The notes under the pieces: generated by a model
What the model was told of the DNA's origin: nothing
The model's database searches: none
What the model saw: only the letters and a program-made list of their open reading frames with translations
Shown here: one piece after another, positions 13,759 through 27,800 of the stretch
Layout: each line of letters starts with the position of its first letter
Numbering within the stretch: position 1 is the stretch's first letter
Assembly: GCF_964340395.1 (NCBI RefSeq)
Contig: NC_135570.1
Coordinates: forward strand, 952,001 to 1,016,000
Direction: 5' to 3'
DNA length: 64,000 nt
From: Glandiceps talaboti
Lineage: Eukaryota > Hemichordata > Enteropneusta > Spengelidae
Translations under genes and position numbers: made by a program

Positions 13759-16700
13759 TATGAGTATTTCATATTGAGTAGATCAGGAATCTTTTTAGTT
13801 CAATTTGCAGGTTAACAAAGCATACAACTCCGAAAAAAAATTGCTTGCCTTACAAAATATATACAGGCGCCGGACAGACAAGGCAGGCATTAATTCCAAA
13901 CTCTGTCTGTTTTATACGACTACTCTAAAAGAGTTATGGCCAACAGATAAAGTGTAAATATATAAGGTTGCTAAGGTAGCCTAGTAACTGAAGAATTTAT
14001 TGTAGAAAATGGATTACAAAGTACAATAAGGCAATTTACAATGTGCCACTAAGTACTGTAACAATTGTCACCATTGAAATTCTATACTATTTTAAACTTA
14101 CTCAGAGTTCTAGCCATAAAGATCCATTTACTCTTTGTGTTCAAACTTATAAACATAAACTCTTCTGTTCTGACATTGTTGGAAGTAATCCCTGTCCAGC
14201 CAATCAATATACCAATCAATAGAAATACCTATACAACTGAATTTGTGAAAACAGTCTGATAACCAAGATCAAAGATCATTGTGCATACAATTCAACCAAT
14301 CTGAAGGCAGTCTGTGAAGTATGAAGTAAACCAGATAGGAAATTTGTCAAGAGGTTACAGAAAAAAATGATAGCGAAAGATTTTAATTAATTTTGCTGGA
14401 GAGTAATAAAGGAGTTAAACTTTGCATGGACCAATGAAATGATCAAATATCACAAAGCAAACTGCAGTGAACTTTCACACTTTAACACAGTTTGAAGAAT
14501 CCGTTAAAAGTCGCACAATTCCAGCGTAGTGGTAGTTATTCAAGATCTTATTGTACGCCCAGACAAAGACAGGTATGCATGGTAGCCTCCTAAAGGGAAT
14601 CTTATCTGTCCTTGTATCAATACTCACACTAACTGTACAATTGCTGCTATTGAATAGTCTGAAAACACCCTACTAACTCAACAGGCATTCTCTACTTGTT
14701 CTACTTCTAATCAATTCTAGCCAAAAATCTTTTTACAACTTCTGTGTACTTGAGACATCAGAATAATGGCAAAGACCCTGACAATAGTGTTATATCTTGT
14801 ACCATCATGTTAAACATAATAGAATTCCATCGCTGTAATGTCTTGTACCGTTATACATTAGAATTCCATTGCTGCATGACTTGTACAGTTATGTTAAACA
14901 TAATAGAATTCCATCATTGCATGACTTGTACAGTTATGTTAAACATAATAGAATTCCATCATTGCATGACTTGTACAGCTATGTTAAACATAATAGAATT
15001 CCATCACTGCATGTCTTGTAGTTATGTTAAACATAATAGAATTCCATCATTGCATGACTTGTACAGTTATGTTAAACATAATAGAATTCCATCACTGCAT
15101 GACTTGTACAGCTATGTTAAACATAATAGAATTCCAACATGCATGACTTGTACAGCTATGTTAAACATAATAGAATACCATCACTGCATGACTTGTACAG
15201 CTATGTTAAACATAATAGAATACCATCACTGCATGACTTGTACAGCTATGTTAAACATAATAGAATTCCATCGCTGTAATGTCTCATACAGCTATGTTAA
15301 ACATAATAGAATTCCATCTCTCTATAAACACAGTACCACCATCCACATTCTCGCAAGCCAGAGCACATACATTTCTGCAGAATGAAATCATAGCCTCTTT
15401 CTTGGTGGGTACATTTTTTGGGTATGTTACGGATGAAGAAGCCTGTGACATTTATGACATTGAACAAATGTTAAGTATGAATCAAACAATTTTTAAAAAT
15501 AAAACCTTTGAATTGATCATCGTGCTCAGAGTTTCTGATAGTTTCCCCTAAAATGTCATATCATTTGGACCAAGGACATCATTTGACTGTTTCTTTGTAG
15601 ACTTGTGATTAAAGGTGTGAGTTATTATACAGTACCTATAAAATACAACAGCTGCCAACGTTTCAAGTTATTCAAGATTTTTTTACAATTGAAAGTAAGA
15701 TGGTGTGTAATACGGACACTTCTGCAGTTGAGCTGAAAGGAAGGGGAGACAATTTGGAGAAGGGGAGGGTAGGACTGAATTTTAGACCACTACATGTAGT
15801 GTAACTTTTGTTAGTGTAACAGATGGACAGACATGGATGGACAGATGGAAAAAACGAACCAATATATAACCTCCTTGAAGAGTCATAGTTTGGGGCTAAA
15901 AACGTAGATTGGTAATTGAAAAAGTGGTTAGAAATGGGAGGATTATGCATAGCTTGAAGAAAAACAAATACAGCACAAAGCTATGGTTTCCAAGATATTT
16001 CCTAAAATGTCAATAGTTATTATCCTGGGTAATACCACATGCCCCTGGTTTGTATCAAATACAAATATAGTAGATGGATTAATATTACTACCTAGTTACA
16101 TTACATCACTCAACATTGTATGTACTGTGTGTTGTTCTCTGAGTCTACTTCAACAAATACACACAGACTTAACACCTGTTATACAACAGTTTTACTGGTA
16201 AATAATATACAAAAAGTTCACATCAATTTTTTCATTTCCACTCTAATACTATAAGTAGCCAATTGATTTCTTGTATTAATTAAAAATATGTAAAGATGAT
16301 TCCAGTTATGTTTTTTTAATGGTTTACATGATGTTTACATTCTAATTCTAATTGCAACTTAATCAAAATGCTTTTATTTATTTTTTTAAAAACATGCTGC
16401 AGAGCAAAACTTGTCAAAGATTCAACCATTTTGGTACTCATTTATTGCTGAAAAGTTTCCATGGTAACACCATTCATGTTGAAAAGTTTTGAATGGAAGG
16501 TTTTTTGAATGCAATTTGTAAGATCAGAATTTTGAATTATTTTGTGAACTAAAACAAAATCTAAAGATATAGGTTTGTCATTTGTCTATGTCATGATAAC
16601 ACGGACTTAATAAAATCTACTTATTTATCATTTTTCAATGTAATGGAAAAAAATCACACCTGAAAGCTAAAGAAAAAAAAATAAATATATTTAGCAAGAA

Positions 16701-17877
16701 TATTAGTGGCTGCTTTTCTATACTATTGAAACCTTTAATGACTTGGTTTATGTGCTCAGACCAGTGATCTGAAACACCGTAAATATAGAGTATCAGGCTT
16801 AATGCTTTTAAGGGTCCAGAAAGGACAATATTTTTTTTCTTGTCAATAGAGAGTCTCTGCTTTAGGTCAAAATGCCTTCTAACTGCCAAATACAACGTTT
16901 ATCAAAGTGACAAACAACACACCTTTGTCTGCCAACAAGTTCTCCCTCTCCTTCCCTTTACAAATTAATTAAAATGTAACACCTTTGTTTTAGCTAATTG
17001 GTAGGGTGCTAATAGATGCCAATCTAATCATTTATTTACAAGTTATGTTATATAATGCTTAAATAACTAAAACAGTAATTACTATTTTAAACAAAAACAT
17101 GAATCATAAGACATAAAATAATATACCATAAATAAAAATATTTAATCTATCAAACCGTAACACATGCGTGAAGCAATCATCTTGAAATGCTATGTTTGTT
17201 CTAAGGTAATACTAATAATATGTATATTTCCTGCCCGAATTACGGTGCAAGTACCTTACACGAGTAAATATAATTTTGTATCACAATGGGCTTCAAAAAG
17301 TTTGATCAAATTTTGTATGATTCCTTTGGGTAGGTTTCCTCCATTCGTATCTTTTCTGTAAGGTGTTTGGTAGTTTTCTGGTCGGTTTGTTTAACGAGGT
17401 AATTGCCTTTGAAGATGTAACAACTTTATCGATTTTAGCATCTACTTTCTAAAGCTCGGCGAATGAAGTTGACTTGCGAACGAAAACATCGCAGCGGGAG
17501 TGGGGAGGTGTGACTGATACAAGTAACTTGAACTTGTTATTAGCGATTGAACCATGTATAAAAAGTCATACTGTCACACCGGCAAACTCAAAACCATACC
17601 GCGACACCGGCCGGCGCGGCAAACCCTTCCATACAGCGCGATCACGACATTTTAGCACAGTGTGTGTCAACAGCAGCCAATCGATCCCATCTGCAGACAG
17701 ATCGCGATGGATTAACGTCAAAATAAAACGAAATGTACAAAAAATCTTACCTGTGAAAAGGACAGCACCTTTACCCATGGCACGACCACCGTATTTTGCT
17801 CGCCAGGTAGAATTTGAATTAACTGTCGATAAAGAACTTCGCCGCGAGAATGGTAAAACATGGACATCGGACGACAT
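9953..17877 (-). CDS. Five-exon gene, tentative SPMIP2/C4orf45-like (DUF4562) sperm microtubule inner protein
   Basis: Minus-strand exons are 17877..17751, 12140..11917, 11019..10961, 10588..10346 and 9977..9953. All junction phases agree (G|GT, AAG|ACG, TG|G, AA|A), giving about 225 residues. The start is ATG at 17877 and the first donor is CACAG|GTAAGA. Blocks in order: residues 25-48 with TWRAKYGGRAMGKG and VLFTGPDGIGDY; residues 75-105 with LLRAAPGTPHPRPKSRRVGE and IGWGVPWYADR; then KTGEFRQAAEDR, HLYQNPWYPPPQRSPY; then an Arg/Ser/Tyr-rich tail and the end KVSPVPDY. There is no signal peptide or membrane segment. The LFTGPD..DY, RAAPG.P.P, GEIGWG and YQNPW blocks recall SPMIP2/C4orf45, a doublet-microtubule lumen protein of sperm, but this is from memory and unchecked. 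The last exon is the least certain: exon 4 has an in-frame TAA (10344..10342) overlapping its GTAAGT donor, so a 218-residue form is possible. Confidence 0.75.
10581..10700 (-). repeat. Tandem array of three 3' splice sites upstream of SPMIP2-like exon 4
   Basis: On the minus strand the block TTATTATTTAG|GTACCCTC occurs three times, with the AG at 10685, 10634 and 10589. Spacings are 51 and 45 bp, with GTTTGTTTGTTT tracts before the first two. Only the last leads into the open frame of exon 4. Confidence 0.8.
11890..11916 (-). other. Intron start after SPMIP2-like exon 2
   Basis: The donor ATTAAG|GTAAGG follows residue K of the DMQIK block. The frame stays open for only a few codons into the intron, which marks the exon end clearly. 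Confidence 0.7.
13024..13265. repeat. 62-bp tandem repeat, about 3.9 copies
   Basis: The unit contains CAACCTGTATCTACAAGGTG, CCAGCCCAACTAAAATGTGG and TTGCCATTATCAAAACTGCT. Copies 1-3 are nearly identical and the fourth is diverged (CCGACCCGATT). It lies in intron 1 of the SPMIP2-like gene. Confidence 0.9.
13694..13759. repeat. (TTTA)n microsatellite
   Basis: About 16 uninterrupted TTTA units, in intron 1 of the SPMIP2-like gene. Confidence 0.95.
14807..15319. repeat. 45-bp minisatellite, about 11 copies, with open frames
   Basis: The unit contains ATGTTAAACATAATAGAATT, CCATCACTGCATGACTTGTA and CAGCT. Because 45 is divisible by 3, a frame reading MLNIIEFHHCMTCTA repeats, and a 213-codon ORF (14744-15385) runs through the array. 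The frame switches where units lose bases, yet two frames stay open. It lies in intron 1 of the opposite-strand gene and has no splice or domain support, so I treat the ORF as incidental. Confidence 0.9.
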
Positions 17878-18507
17878 GGTTGTAATTTTGACAACTGACT
17901 ATTCATGCGACTAATGAAAACATGGCTCAGTGCGGATGATCACCTGCCTTCGACGCTACTCGGTTACTAGAGGGCGTTGCTAGGTGCGCTATTATTCCAA
18001 CAAGGGGTACATTAAACGTAAACAATTCATAAAGTTTTTGAGCTGGCAATTTCTCTTTATGAAGAGGCAGAATACGATCAAAGAAGCGTAAAAGCACAGA
18101 GAGATAGCAAAAGAGTCGGTTTCAAGTCAAACATTTCGGAGACAAAATGCGGTTAGTATGGTCTACGGTTCATGGAAGTGTTCTGCACTGCTGGACACCC
18201 CTATGAATAATAGAACTACTTCTAGCCACACTCACATGTTTGTTTAAATTTTGCATGCTAACTTGATATTTTTTTTTAATTTTTGATTTTAAAAATTACT
18301 AGTTACTCAATATAGCGTTTTCAGGTACCTTTGTTTAAAATGCTAGCATTCCAGCGGTATCATAACATACAATATGCATCTAAGAAAATTCTTACTTTGT
18401 ACGAGGTAATAACACTGAGGGCGCTTTACACATCAATGAAAAAAATGGAGTTGTAAACAGAGTGAACTTCCGCGTCTCTGCTCTGCAACTTTTGTACATT
18501 TTGAAGT
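17878..18507. promoter_or_regulatory. Divergent (bidirectional) promoter region between SPMIP2-like gene and GMCL1
   Basis: The two start codons face away from each other with 629 bp between them, and this interval has more CpG than its surroundings. No clear TATA box was seen. GTTGCTAGG at 17976-17984 resembles one half of an RFX X-box (GTTGCC-type), which would suit a ciliary gene, but the second half is poor. The 5' UTRs of both genes must lie here, so regulatory sites and leaders overlap. Confidence 0.6.
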
Positions 18508-21012
18508 ATGGGTAACTATTTTTCAGGATGGCGAGAGGCAGACGAACAAAAAATATCCAAAAAGAGACCTCATGAAGAAATTGACAGCGAAACTGACAGT
18601 GACTCGGACCCAGAGTACTTGCATACACCTAAAAGGTACTGTATATGTATAGTTTATTCAGCAGACTACACATGGAGCTTGTCAAATATTCAAAGTGTAC
18701 AAAAACGGCCAGAATTTTAAAATATTATGAAAAGTTGTTACTGTGACAAAATTTGTGGCGTGGCATTTCTTGTGATACCTTTTCTACATGGTACAATCTT
18801 TCGGAATACATTTTTCTCTGCAAAATTCATATATCAAACCAAGTTGAACAAATGCACACATCGAGAGCTTGGCCCGGACATGGAAGTATTAACCCATACT
18901 TCCATGGCCCGGGGAATTACGATACATGTATATTTGTTTAAATTTTTTTTTAATTGTTATTTATTTAGCTATTTATTTTTTTAAATTATTATTACTATTT
19001 TATTGATTTTGACTTTTTAAAAAGATTTGATAATTTCTTTTACTTTAGTATTTTTACTTGTTTCGTCTGTGTTTTGTAACCAAAATAGTAGTTCCTCTGG
19101 GAATTGTTATGTGTTCGAATAAATTATACCTATTTAATATTTAGGGTACAGGTCAAGTGATCCTCCGACAACATTATGTTGAGTGTCTGAGGATGAACAT
19201 GTTAGCTGTTCACATTCACCACAGTACGCTGGTCGATGGTCCATGGGATTAAATAAAACCGAATCAACCATGGATGTATTAGTACTATAATTACATGTAG
19301 TCCAATGACGCTGTGACTTCAGTACGGAGTCAGATATTTTTGGTCGTTACATGTAGCATGAAGTAATGAGATTCAATTAACCCCTACATCTAAACTGTAC
19401 TCTAATATTTTGGTTGGTTGTTTTTAAGTTACAAACAGTACAATCAGGTTTGTTTTCAAATTCAACTTTTTATGACTGCTTTTGACATGTTAGAAAATTA
19501 TTGTAGAGTCTAGACCACTTGTTTTCTGTACAAACTGTATGTTGTTCAAAATGGAGTGGTAACATCAGAGGGTCCATCTATCCTTCAATCAATCAATCAA
19601 TCAATCAATCAGTCAGTCAGTCAGTCAGTCAGTCAGTCATAGAAGGATCATGTCTCACTCCACTTACCATCTCAGTGATCTATGACTTGATAATACAGAA
19701 ATATCTTGTTACTATCTTTAATATACAGGAAGAAACTACAGACAACATCAAAATACATCTTTGAAACTTTATTTATAAATGGTCAGAACAGTGATGTGAC
19801 TATCAGTGCATTGGGAAAGAACTGGAATTTACACAAAGTATATCTATGTCAGGTAAGATTATGTAAACTAAGAAATGTTTTTGAGCCAAGTAATGTTGTT
19901 TGCAGCGTACAATGACTTGTGTTATGATTACTAGTATTTGAAAGTCAAACTGATAAATATTGCATGTTCCTTTTAATTGTTGATGACAAATGTTATAGTT
20001 TTGGTAAAGGGAATAAAGGCAAGACTGATTTCATCCTAGCTGCTTTAGTTATTGTCCAGTAAATCACTTTCACTACCTCTGCATTGTGTGACTTCTCTAA
20101 AAATAAGAGAAATGAAAGTATTCAAATCAGCTAGGAAGAGACAAGCTGTAAACTGGGGTAGGGAATTCTGGGTATTTAAACAGCGGAGGTGTTTATTTAC
20201 TTGCTTATGTCACCAGTGCCCATATCAATCGGTTTGTCTAAATGTTTCTGTCTTAAATCTGCATGGAAATTAGGTGTAAGACATCACATGACCATAGAGT
20301 AGAAACAATAGATATAGTCAGTAATAATACATTCTTGTACAATGACCAAGGATTCTTATATGGTGTAGTGGTCACCTAGCGGTAAAGCCAGCAAATGGAC
20401 AGTTTGACAAAACCTGTCGACCTGAACAGGTGGACCGTTGCTTGTAAATGATAAGAATTCTTGGTCATGGTACAAGTACAGATTATTACTATGTTTTACC
20501 GACCTGATGAACGTATCAATAGATATGGTCATTAATGGTCTTGGTGACATCAGAAATGTAATTTAGCACCACTCTTGGTTGAATATCCAGAAATCATTAC
20601 TCTATAGAGTGACCCATGGCCGGCTGATTTGATCCATTTATTTCTCATATTTTTGGAGAAGTCACGCTATGTAGAGGTGGCTAAAATGAATTTTTGTGAC
20701 TTACTGGACATTAACTGTGCAACTAGGACAAAATCAGCCACCTCTTTGTTCCCCTTTTATGTCAGTGTCTTATATTGTTGATCTACAAACTAACTAACTG
20801 ACTGACGGGACTGACAGACAAACTGACTGACAGACAAACTGACTGACTGACTGACAGACTGACAGACTGACAGACAGACAAACTGACTGACAGACAAACT
20901 GACTGACTGACTGACTGACTGAATGACTGACTGACTGACAGACTGACAGACAAACTGACTGACAGACTGACTGACTGACAGACAAACTGATTGACAGACA
21001 AACTGACTGACT

Positions 21013-21043
<31 letters not shown>

Positions 21044-21204
21044 AGACAAACTGACTGACAGACTGACTGACTGACTGACTGACTGACTGACTGACAGACA
21101 AACTGACAGACTGACTGACAGACTGACAGACAAACTGACTGACAGACTGACTGACTGACTGACTGACAGACAAACTGACTGACAGACAAACTGACTGACT
21201 GACT

Positions 21205-21235
<31 letters not shown>

Positions 21236-22290
21236 AGACAAACTGACTGACAGACTGACTGACTGACTGACTGACTGACTGACTGACAGACAAACTGACA
21301 GACTGACTGACTGACTGACTGACTGACTAACTAACTAACTAACTAACTAGGCTCACTGGTTTTTGTTTTCATATGATACATGTAAACTTTCACTGTTCTC
21401 TTTTCTTCTTTTTTTTTAAATTCAATTATTTTTCACTCACTCTATCTATTTTGTGTACTTTGTCTTTCAGTCTGGTTATTTTTCCAGCATGTTCAGTGGA
21501 TCATGGAGAGAGTCCAATGCAACTATGATAAACATTGACATACCTGATGATACTATTGATGTAGAAGGTATTGGCATCATATTATATATAGATATTATGT
21601 TTTTGTGAAAATTATACTAACTATTATCTTTATTTCAAGTATGATCTTAATTAAAAATAGAACAAATAAATGCAAAAGGATCTTGTAATGCTAGTCTGAG
21701 AAAATTCTTACTTGAGTACGAAGTCAAATATATCTACTGGTAGTCAGTATGACTCTATTCTCAATCAGATCCAAGTGGTGTCAAACTTGTGAACCATGCA
21801 GTTAAATAAACAATGATACATTGGGTCCTCCTTCACTGACAAGCCATCACTACATTTTTGTAAGTCCATGTAATAAGGTCATGTGCATGTGTACAAATTA
21901 CACTTCCCAATTAGTGTACAAGGACACAAGTCACAACATCCATGTTAAGACAGTCAACTCAGAATTGAAAAAGAGTTGACAAGAGTTCACTCTGTTTTGA
22001 TTACAGCTTTGACAGTTACCCTAGGCTCCCTTTACAGAGATGATGTCTTAATAAGTCCATCACGAGTAGTATCTATACTGGCTGCAGCAACTCTACTACA
22101 GTTAGTAAGTAACTTACTTACAGTGTCTTGATTACTGGATTCTATTGACTGATTGCCAAGGTTGATTTACAGATACATACACACACATATACATGTATAT
22201 GCATCATGCATGCATACATACATACATACATACATACATACATACATACATACATACATACATACATACATACATACATACATACATACA

Positions 22291-22324
<34 letters not shown>

Positions 22325-23203
22325 CATACATACATACATACATACATACATACATACATACATACATACATACATACGCACGCACACACGCGCACACACA
22401 CACACACTCACACACACACACACACACACACACATCCACACCACCATCTCTGATCTAAATTGTCATTTTATATGGGATAAAAAAAATTGAAAACAATAAA
22501 TACTATGTCAGTATAGATAAATTATAAAGTTACTCTTACTTGTACATGTATAGTAATTAGCATCTTGTACAATTATGTTAATGTAAACCAACCTTAAAAT
22601 GTTAGTCTAATGTTGTATAAAAGTGATTGTTGATGAGATGTCTGTGAAACTTTGGGATACACTTCCTAGAAATTGTTTGATTTTGTCACTAGCAATTTTC
22701 ATTAGCAAGATCAATAATTATGAAGACAGAGTTTATGAACACTCATTCTTGCAACTCACAGAAAAGTTATTCCAAGTTATTCTAAACCTAATTTTTATAT
22801 GTTTGACTTTCAGGATGGTTTGATTAATCAGTGTGCAGATATCATGACAGAAACAACTAGGTGAGTGTTGAAGTGGAAAATGTGATGGCAGTTGCCATGA
22901 TATTCAAGAGGGATGAGTCTTTGAAAGTGGAAAATGTGATGGCAGTTGCCATGATATTCAAGAGGGATGAGTCTTTGAAAGTGGAAAATGTGATGGCAGT
23001 TGCCATGATATTCAAGAAGGATGAGTCTTTCTTGACATCTTGCTAGAACTTTATTTTATAAAAAATAATCTGATCCCCAAGTACAGGCATCATCATATAC
23101 CTACCCCCAAGAACAGGCATCACAGCATAATGACTCCCTAATACAGGCATACTGCCTGACTGTTATTCTCATTGTATGTTTGCAGACCTTTTTACCTTAC
23201 AAA

Positions 23204-23236
<33 letters not shown>

Positions 23237-24834
23237 CTTTATGTGTATTGTTATTGCCAGTGCAAAGACAGTGTGTGCTTACCATGCAGCAGCCACAGCC
23301 TATGGTCTTACAGATGTAGCAAGCAAGTAAGTGTTTGACGTTAATTTATTTAACTTTTACTTGACATGATCCAGTCTGGATTACAACTAAAACATATCAT
23401 TCCCTTTGCTGTGAATTTGACAGACGGCAAAATTTATTCCATATAGTCACAACCCAGTCAGGAGGAATGGTGTTATTTTGACTTCAATCTGAGAATCATG
23501 CAGGATCATTCACACACATTTGACCATCCAGTTAGTTAGGGGGAGTGGTGTTATTTTGACTTCACTCTGTGAATCAAGCAAGGGGCATTCACAAACATTT
23601 CTATGACATGCTTGAGTCAATATACATGTACAAAATGTACTTCAAACCATGCACAAAGATGAGACAGGGTGTGAGTGTCATATTTAGAGCCCAGGTTGGC
23701 AAAGGAGAAATAAGTCAAAGTCATAACAGAAATGAAATTTGCAGACATTATATAATCATGTAAAGGGGTGTTTTTCAATCCCAGGTCATCACATTAGTGG
23801 GTTCTACAGCTAATAGACATTTTCTAATCCATAAAGATTAACTCTTTACCACCTTGTACATCAATCCCTTACAACTTTTTGTATACAAAAACCCATCAGT
23901 TTATCATGTTGCAACATGGGGTAATGGTACAATATCACATGCATGAACTCTCTCACATATTTATGTAGTTAAAATATCTTTGGTATCTATATCACTGTTA
24001 AACACCAGTAGTGGATATTTTGACACAACAGCAAACTAACAATAAGGCATTCAATTTGTTACCCTTGATGGGCATATCTTCAGGGAACTTCAGGAAAATG
24101 AAGATTGTTTATATCTAACTATAGTAAAACCCCAATTATCCAAAGCATGATTAATCAAATTGTTTGGTTATCTGAATGTGCATCACGTCCCCCAAAGTTT
24201 TTATTTTCATTGTACTTCATGCATCCGATCGGTCTTCCTATTTCTGTGTACAATATACAGCAATGATCTGTATTTGAAAAAGCTTTTTCTTCACTTTTAT
24301 TTTAAAACAAAGGATCTGCATTCAAAAGATGTGTCAACAAAGAAATAGGAGCTGGAACTTTTGTTTGTAGATTTCTTTTACGTATATTTATGATACTGTA
24401 GTCAATATTAGGATATAGAAATCTGTAATACTCTCTAAAACGGCAGTTTCATAGATGCTGTATGAGTGTGTTACACATTTAAAGTCATCTGCCCCCCCAT
24501 TTATAGCCATGTTAGCCCTTTAATATTTGTTGTCATTGTCCTATTTTGACAGATGTATATCTTGGTTAGAGAGAAATGTGATGTTAGCACAAAGTGTCTC
24601 TTTTCTCAGGGAACTAAGGTAAGATACACTACAGTATTGTAAGTATCATTACAAAAAGACATCATGTATACACACAATGTACACACACACGCTCACACAT
24701 ACTTACAATATACGCGTTACACATGTACAATGTACACACACACATAAAATGTACATGTATGCTTGCTTGCGTATCGACATGTGTGTACGTAACGTAAATA
24801 CATTTACATACATGTACATACCACACACACACGC

Positions 24835-24874
<40 letters not shown>

Positions 24875-27800
24875 GGCTTGCTGTCCATATGTAAACAGTC
24901 ATGAATCAGCTACAAACTTTATTACTTGTTTGTCAACAATACGTAACCTTATGGAATCTTGATAGCGTTTGTAATCATGAAGTAGTCCTACATACTTCAA
25001 TGACTACAACAACATCTCAAAGATAAGCCAAAGACGTATGTTTGTAACATTTTTATCATAACTTGGTAAACCTTCTGTTCTGATCATAACACTTCTTTTA
25101 TTCTTGGTACAGTCTAGAACTAATGGAGATATTGACAAAATCTTCAAATCTTTTTGTGTTACAAGTTGAAATGGACGTCTACACAATGGTCAAAAAGGTT
25201 TGTGAATTTCCATCAATTTTATTTATAAATCAATCACAGTTAACTGAGTTATGAAAGAAATTTAGATATGAGCATGAGTTGAAGAATGATATATGTTTAG
25301 GTGATGTAAAACCATAAAAAAAACCTCTCCAGAACCCAAAGTTCATGAAAATGTCTTTCCCGGTATTTCCCAGAGAGGCATACCCCTTTAAGGAGTGGGT
25401 GGGCTTAACTAGGAAAAGTTGACATAATGAAAATCTCAAGAATAAATAAGTACATCATGTTTAATTATGATTCTGTTATTTTCAGTGGGTTTTTCTTAAA
25501 CTTGTACCATCATGGAACGGTAGCCTTAAACAGTTGAATGCAGACTCCGATGCTTTCTACAGAAGTTTTGGTAAGGCAATGTTAATCTATTTTGGCTTAC
25601 ACTTCCAGTTAAAAATACTGAAATACTGTATCTGTCCAAATAGCACCCTCTAGTGGCCAAACTAAGCAATGATTTATCTTGGCACTGACTTGAATATCGC
25701 ATGTTATTGTCATAATGTAAGACTTTATATTACCTAGTATTGAAAACTACTGTACTGTAAGTCATGCACAGCAATTCTTCCTATGTTTGGTGTTACCGTA
25801 ACAACAAATGTTCTCACAATCCTTTTCATCTGAGCATGCTCAGTGTGTAATCAAATTGCCTTATATAACAGCTGTTTTGCTAAGGTTTGGAAACCCTGAT
25901 ATTAAACAGAGTTTCATTTCTTACAATTGTATGCATATGAGGAGCTCAAAAGGAATAGACACAACTATGATTTTCAAGATAAATTCATTTGATAAAACCC
26001 ATGTATATAAACAACTACACTGTACTCTCTTTGAAAAGTTGAATTCAACCAACCAATCTGGTATCTGATTACAGGAGGTTGTACAATACAATGATGTCTT
26101 AGACTGACTGAAATTGATGTTTTTAGAATAGCTGTACACAGACCCTAATAACATCAACTTCATTAGAGCTAAGGCATCGTTGTAGTTTATGACCTCCTGT
26201 TATCAGTTACCACACTTGTCATTGATTGTTTGAATTCAACTTTTCAAAGAGTTTCATTGTTTATATACAAGGGTCTTATCAATTGAGTTTATCTGGAAAA
26301 TCACAATTGTGTCTACGCTGGTCATATGAATTCAGTTGTAGATACATACGACATTACAAGAACCCACTATAATTACTCTAATGTATGATTACAGGACCTG
26401 GTGAACTTCTACTGTCAGACAGAGGCAAACCATATGTACAAGTGTTCAATGGAGTTAGATATCAACATGTCATTAATGACTTCAATTCAACAAGATTATT
26501 AGACAGAGATAGAATTATACCTCAAGGTAAGTTACAAGTCATACATGTACTTCTGGTCTTCAAATACTTACATGTAGATATTCCTACAAAATTGATGTTG
26601 GATTTATGTCATAATGTTCCAAGTATGATTCCACAGATTACAACAATACAAGCCGAAGGAAAGTATTTTTAGTCCACGGAATCATACTCAGAGCATTATG
26701 ATGTAAAACTACCATTGATTTGATGGGATTATATATTTATCACATATTTAAGACGATCCATATATTTTTAAAGTATGTTCTTACATCCATCACTGTGTTA
26801 CCATGGCAAACTACAAGATATATTAGACAGATATATTTCTGATATATTACCCTCCAAAGAAGTCTGTATACAATGTATTTGATTACAAGGCAGAGTTTTA
26901 ACTGCAAGTACTAAAGGCATTTATGACACGTTGTGTTTATATAGCCTTCAGTGATTGGCTTAGATTGCATCACATGATATGTACTGTTGACTCATAGTGA
27001 CCTCAATTTGCATATAGGGGCCTTTATTTGTATTCTATTTTTCCTAGGGCAATATTCATGTAGCACTGAAATCTTATCGAGGATATGCTTTGACTGTAGA
27101 AAGAATACATGCATAAGAATGTGATATGTAATAAAACACTTATTGCCTGGCCTTATTTGGGCACTAGTAGACATCATATTACCCCTCGTGCTGTTATGTA
27201 ACAACTATTTCCCTCAGATTTTAGCCTCAGGAAATAGTTGTTACATAACAGCCTTCGGGGTAGTAGATGTCTACTAGTGCCCAAATAAGGCAAGGCAATA
27301 AATGTATTATATTTTGACTGTTTCAGAGTGGTTATTACCAATCTACAAGAACCAATGGCAGTGTATGCTAGCTGTAGAACTAGGAACTGATAAAGGGTAA
27401 GGAATTTATTTATTAAAAAAATTCAAAATTTATGCTGTTCGAAGGCAGGATGATGTTGCCCTAATACAATGAGATATATATCAAAATAATAAAGATTGTG
27501 ACTTTGAAAATAAGTATTACCGTGTTTGTTTAATAGAGTGCATTATGTTTTTTCCTGTGTTTCGTCCACAGACCAACTAATGATCATTTATCCATTGAAT
27601 CTCTTTGTAAACATGGAATGAGATGTGGCAGAATAATAAATAAAGACGGAGATGTAAGTTTATGGATTTCCTCTTCTTCTTATCCTGTTTTCATCTTTTT
27701 TAACTTTTCATACACAAATTCTCTTCTTCCACTTCAAACAAATCACTTGTCCTTCTTCAGTGTCTAAGTGGATCTGACAGAATGATCCAAATTTGCTGGA

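Noticed and set aside
17474-17914. 146-codon + frame
   Set aside because: It is the opposite strand of SPMIP2-like exon 1, which has a correct donor and phase.
20360-20390. tRNA-like A box (TAGTGGTCACCTAGCGG)
   Set aside because: No B box follows; the segment belongs to a small foldback element.
20783-21293. Frames of 131-167 codons rich in Ser, Val and Gln on the minus strand
   Set aside because: Three overlapping frames are open in the same CTGA/CAGA satellite, inside a GMCL1 intron.
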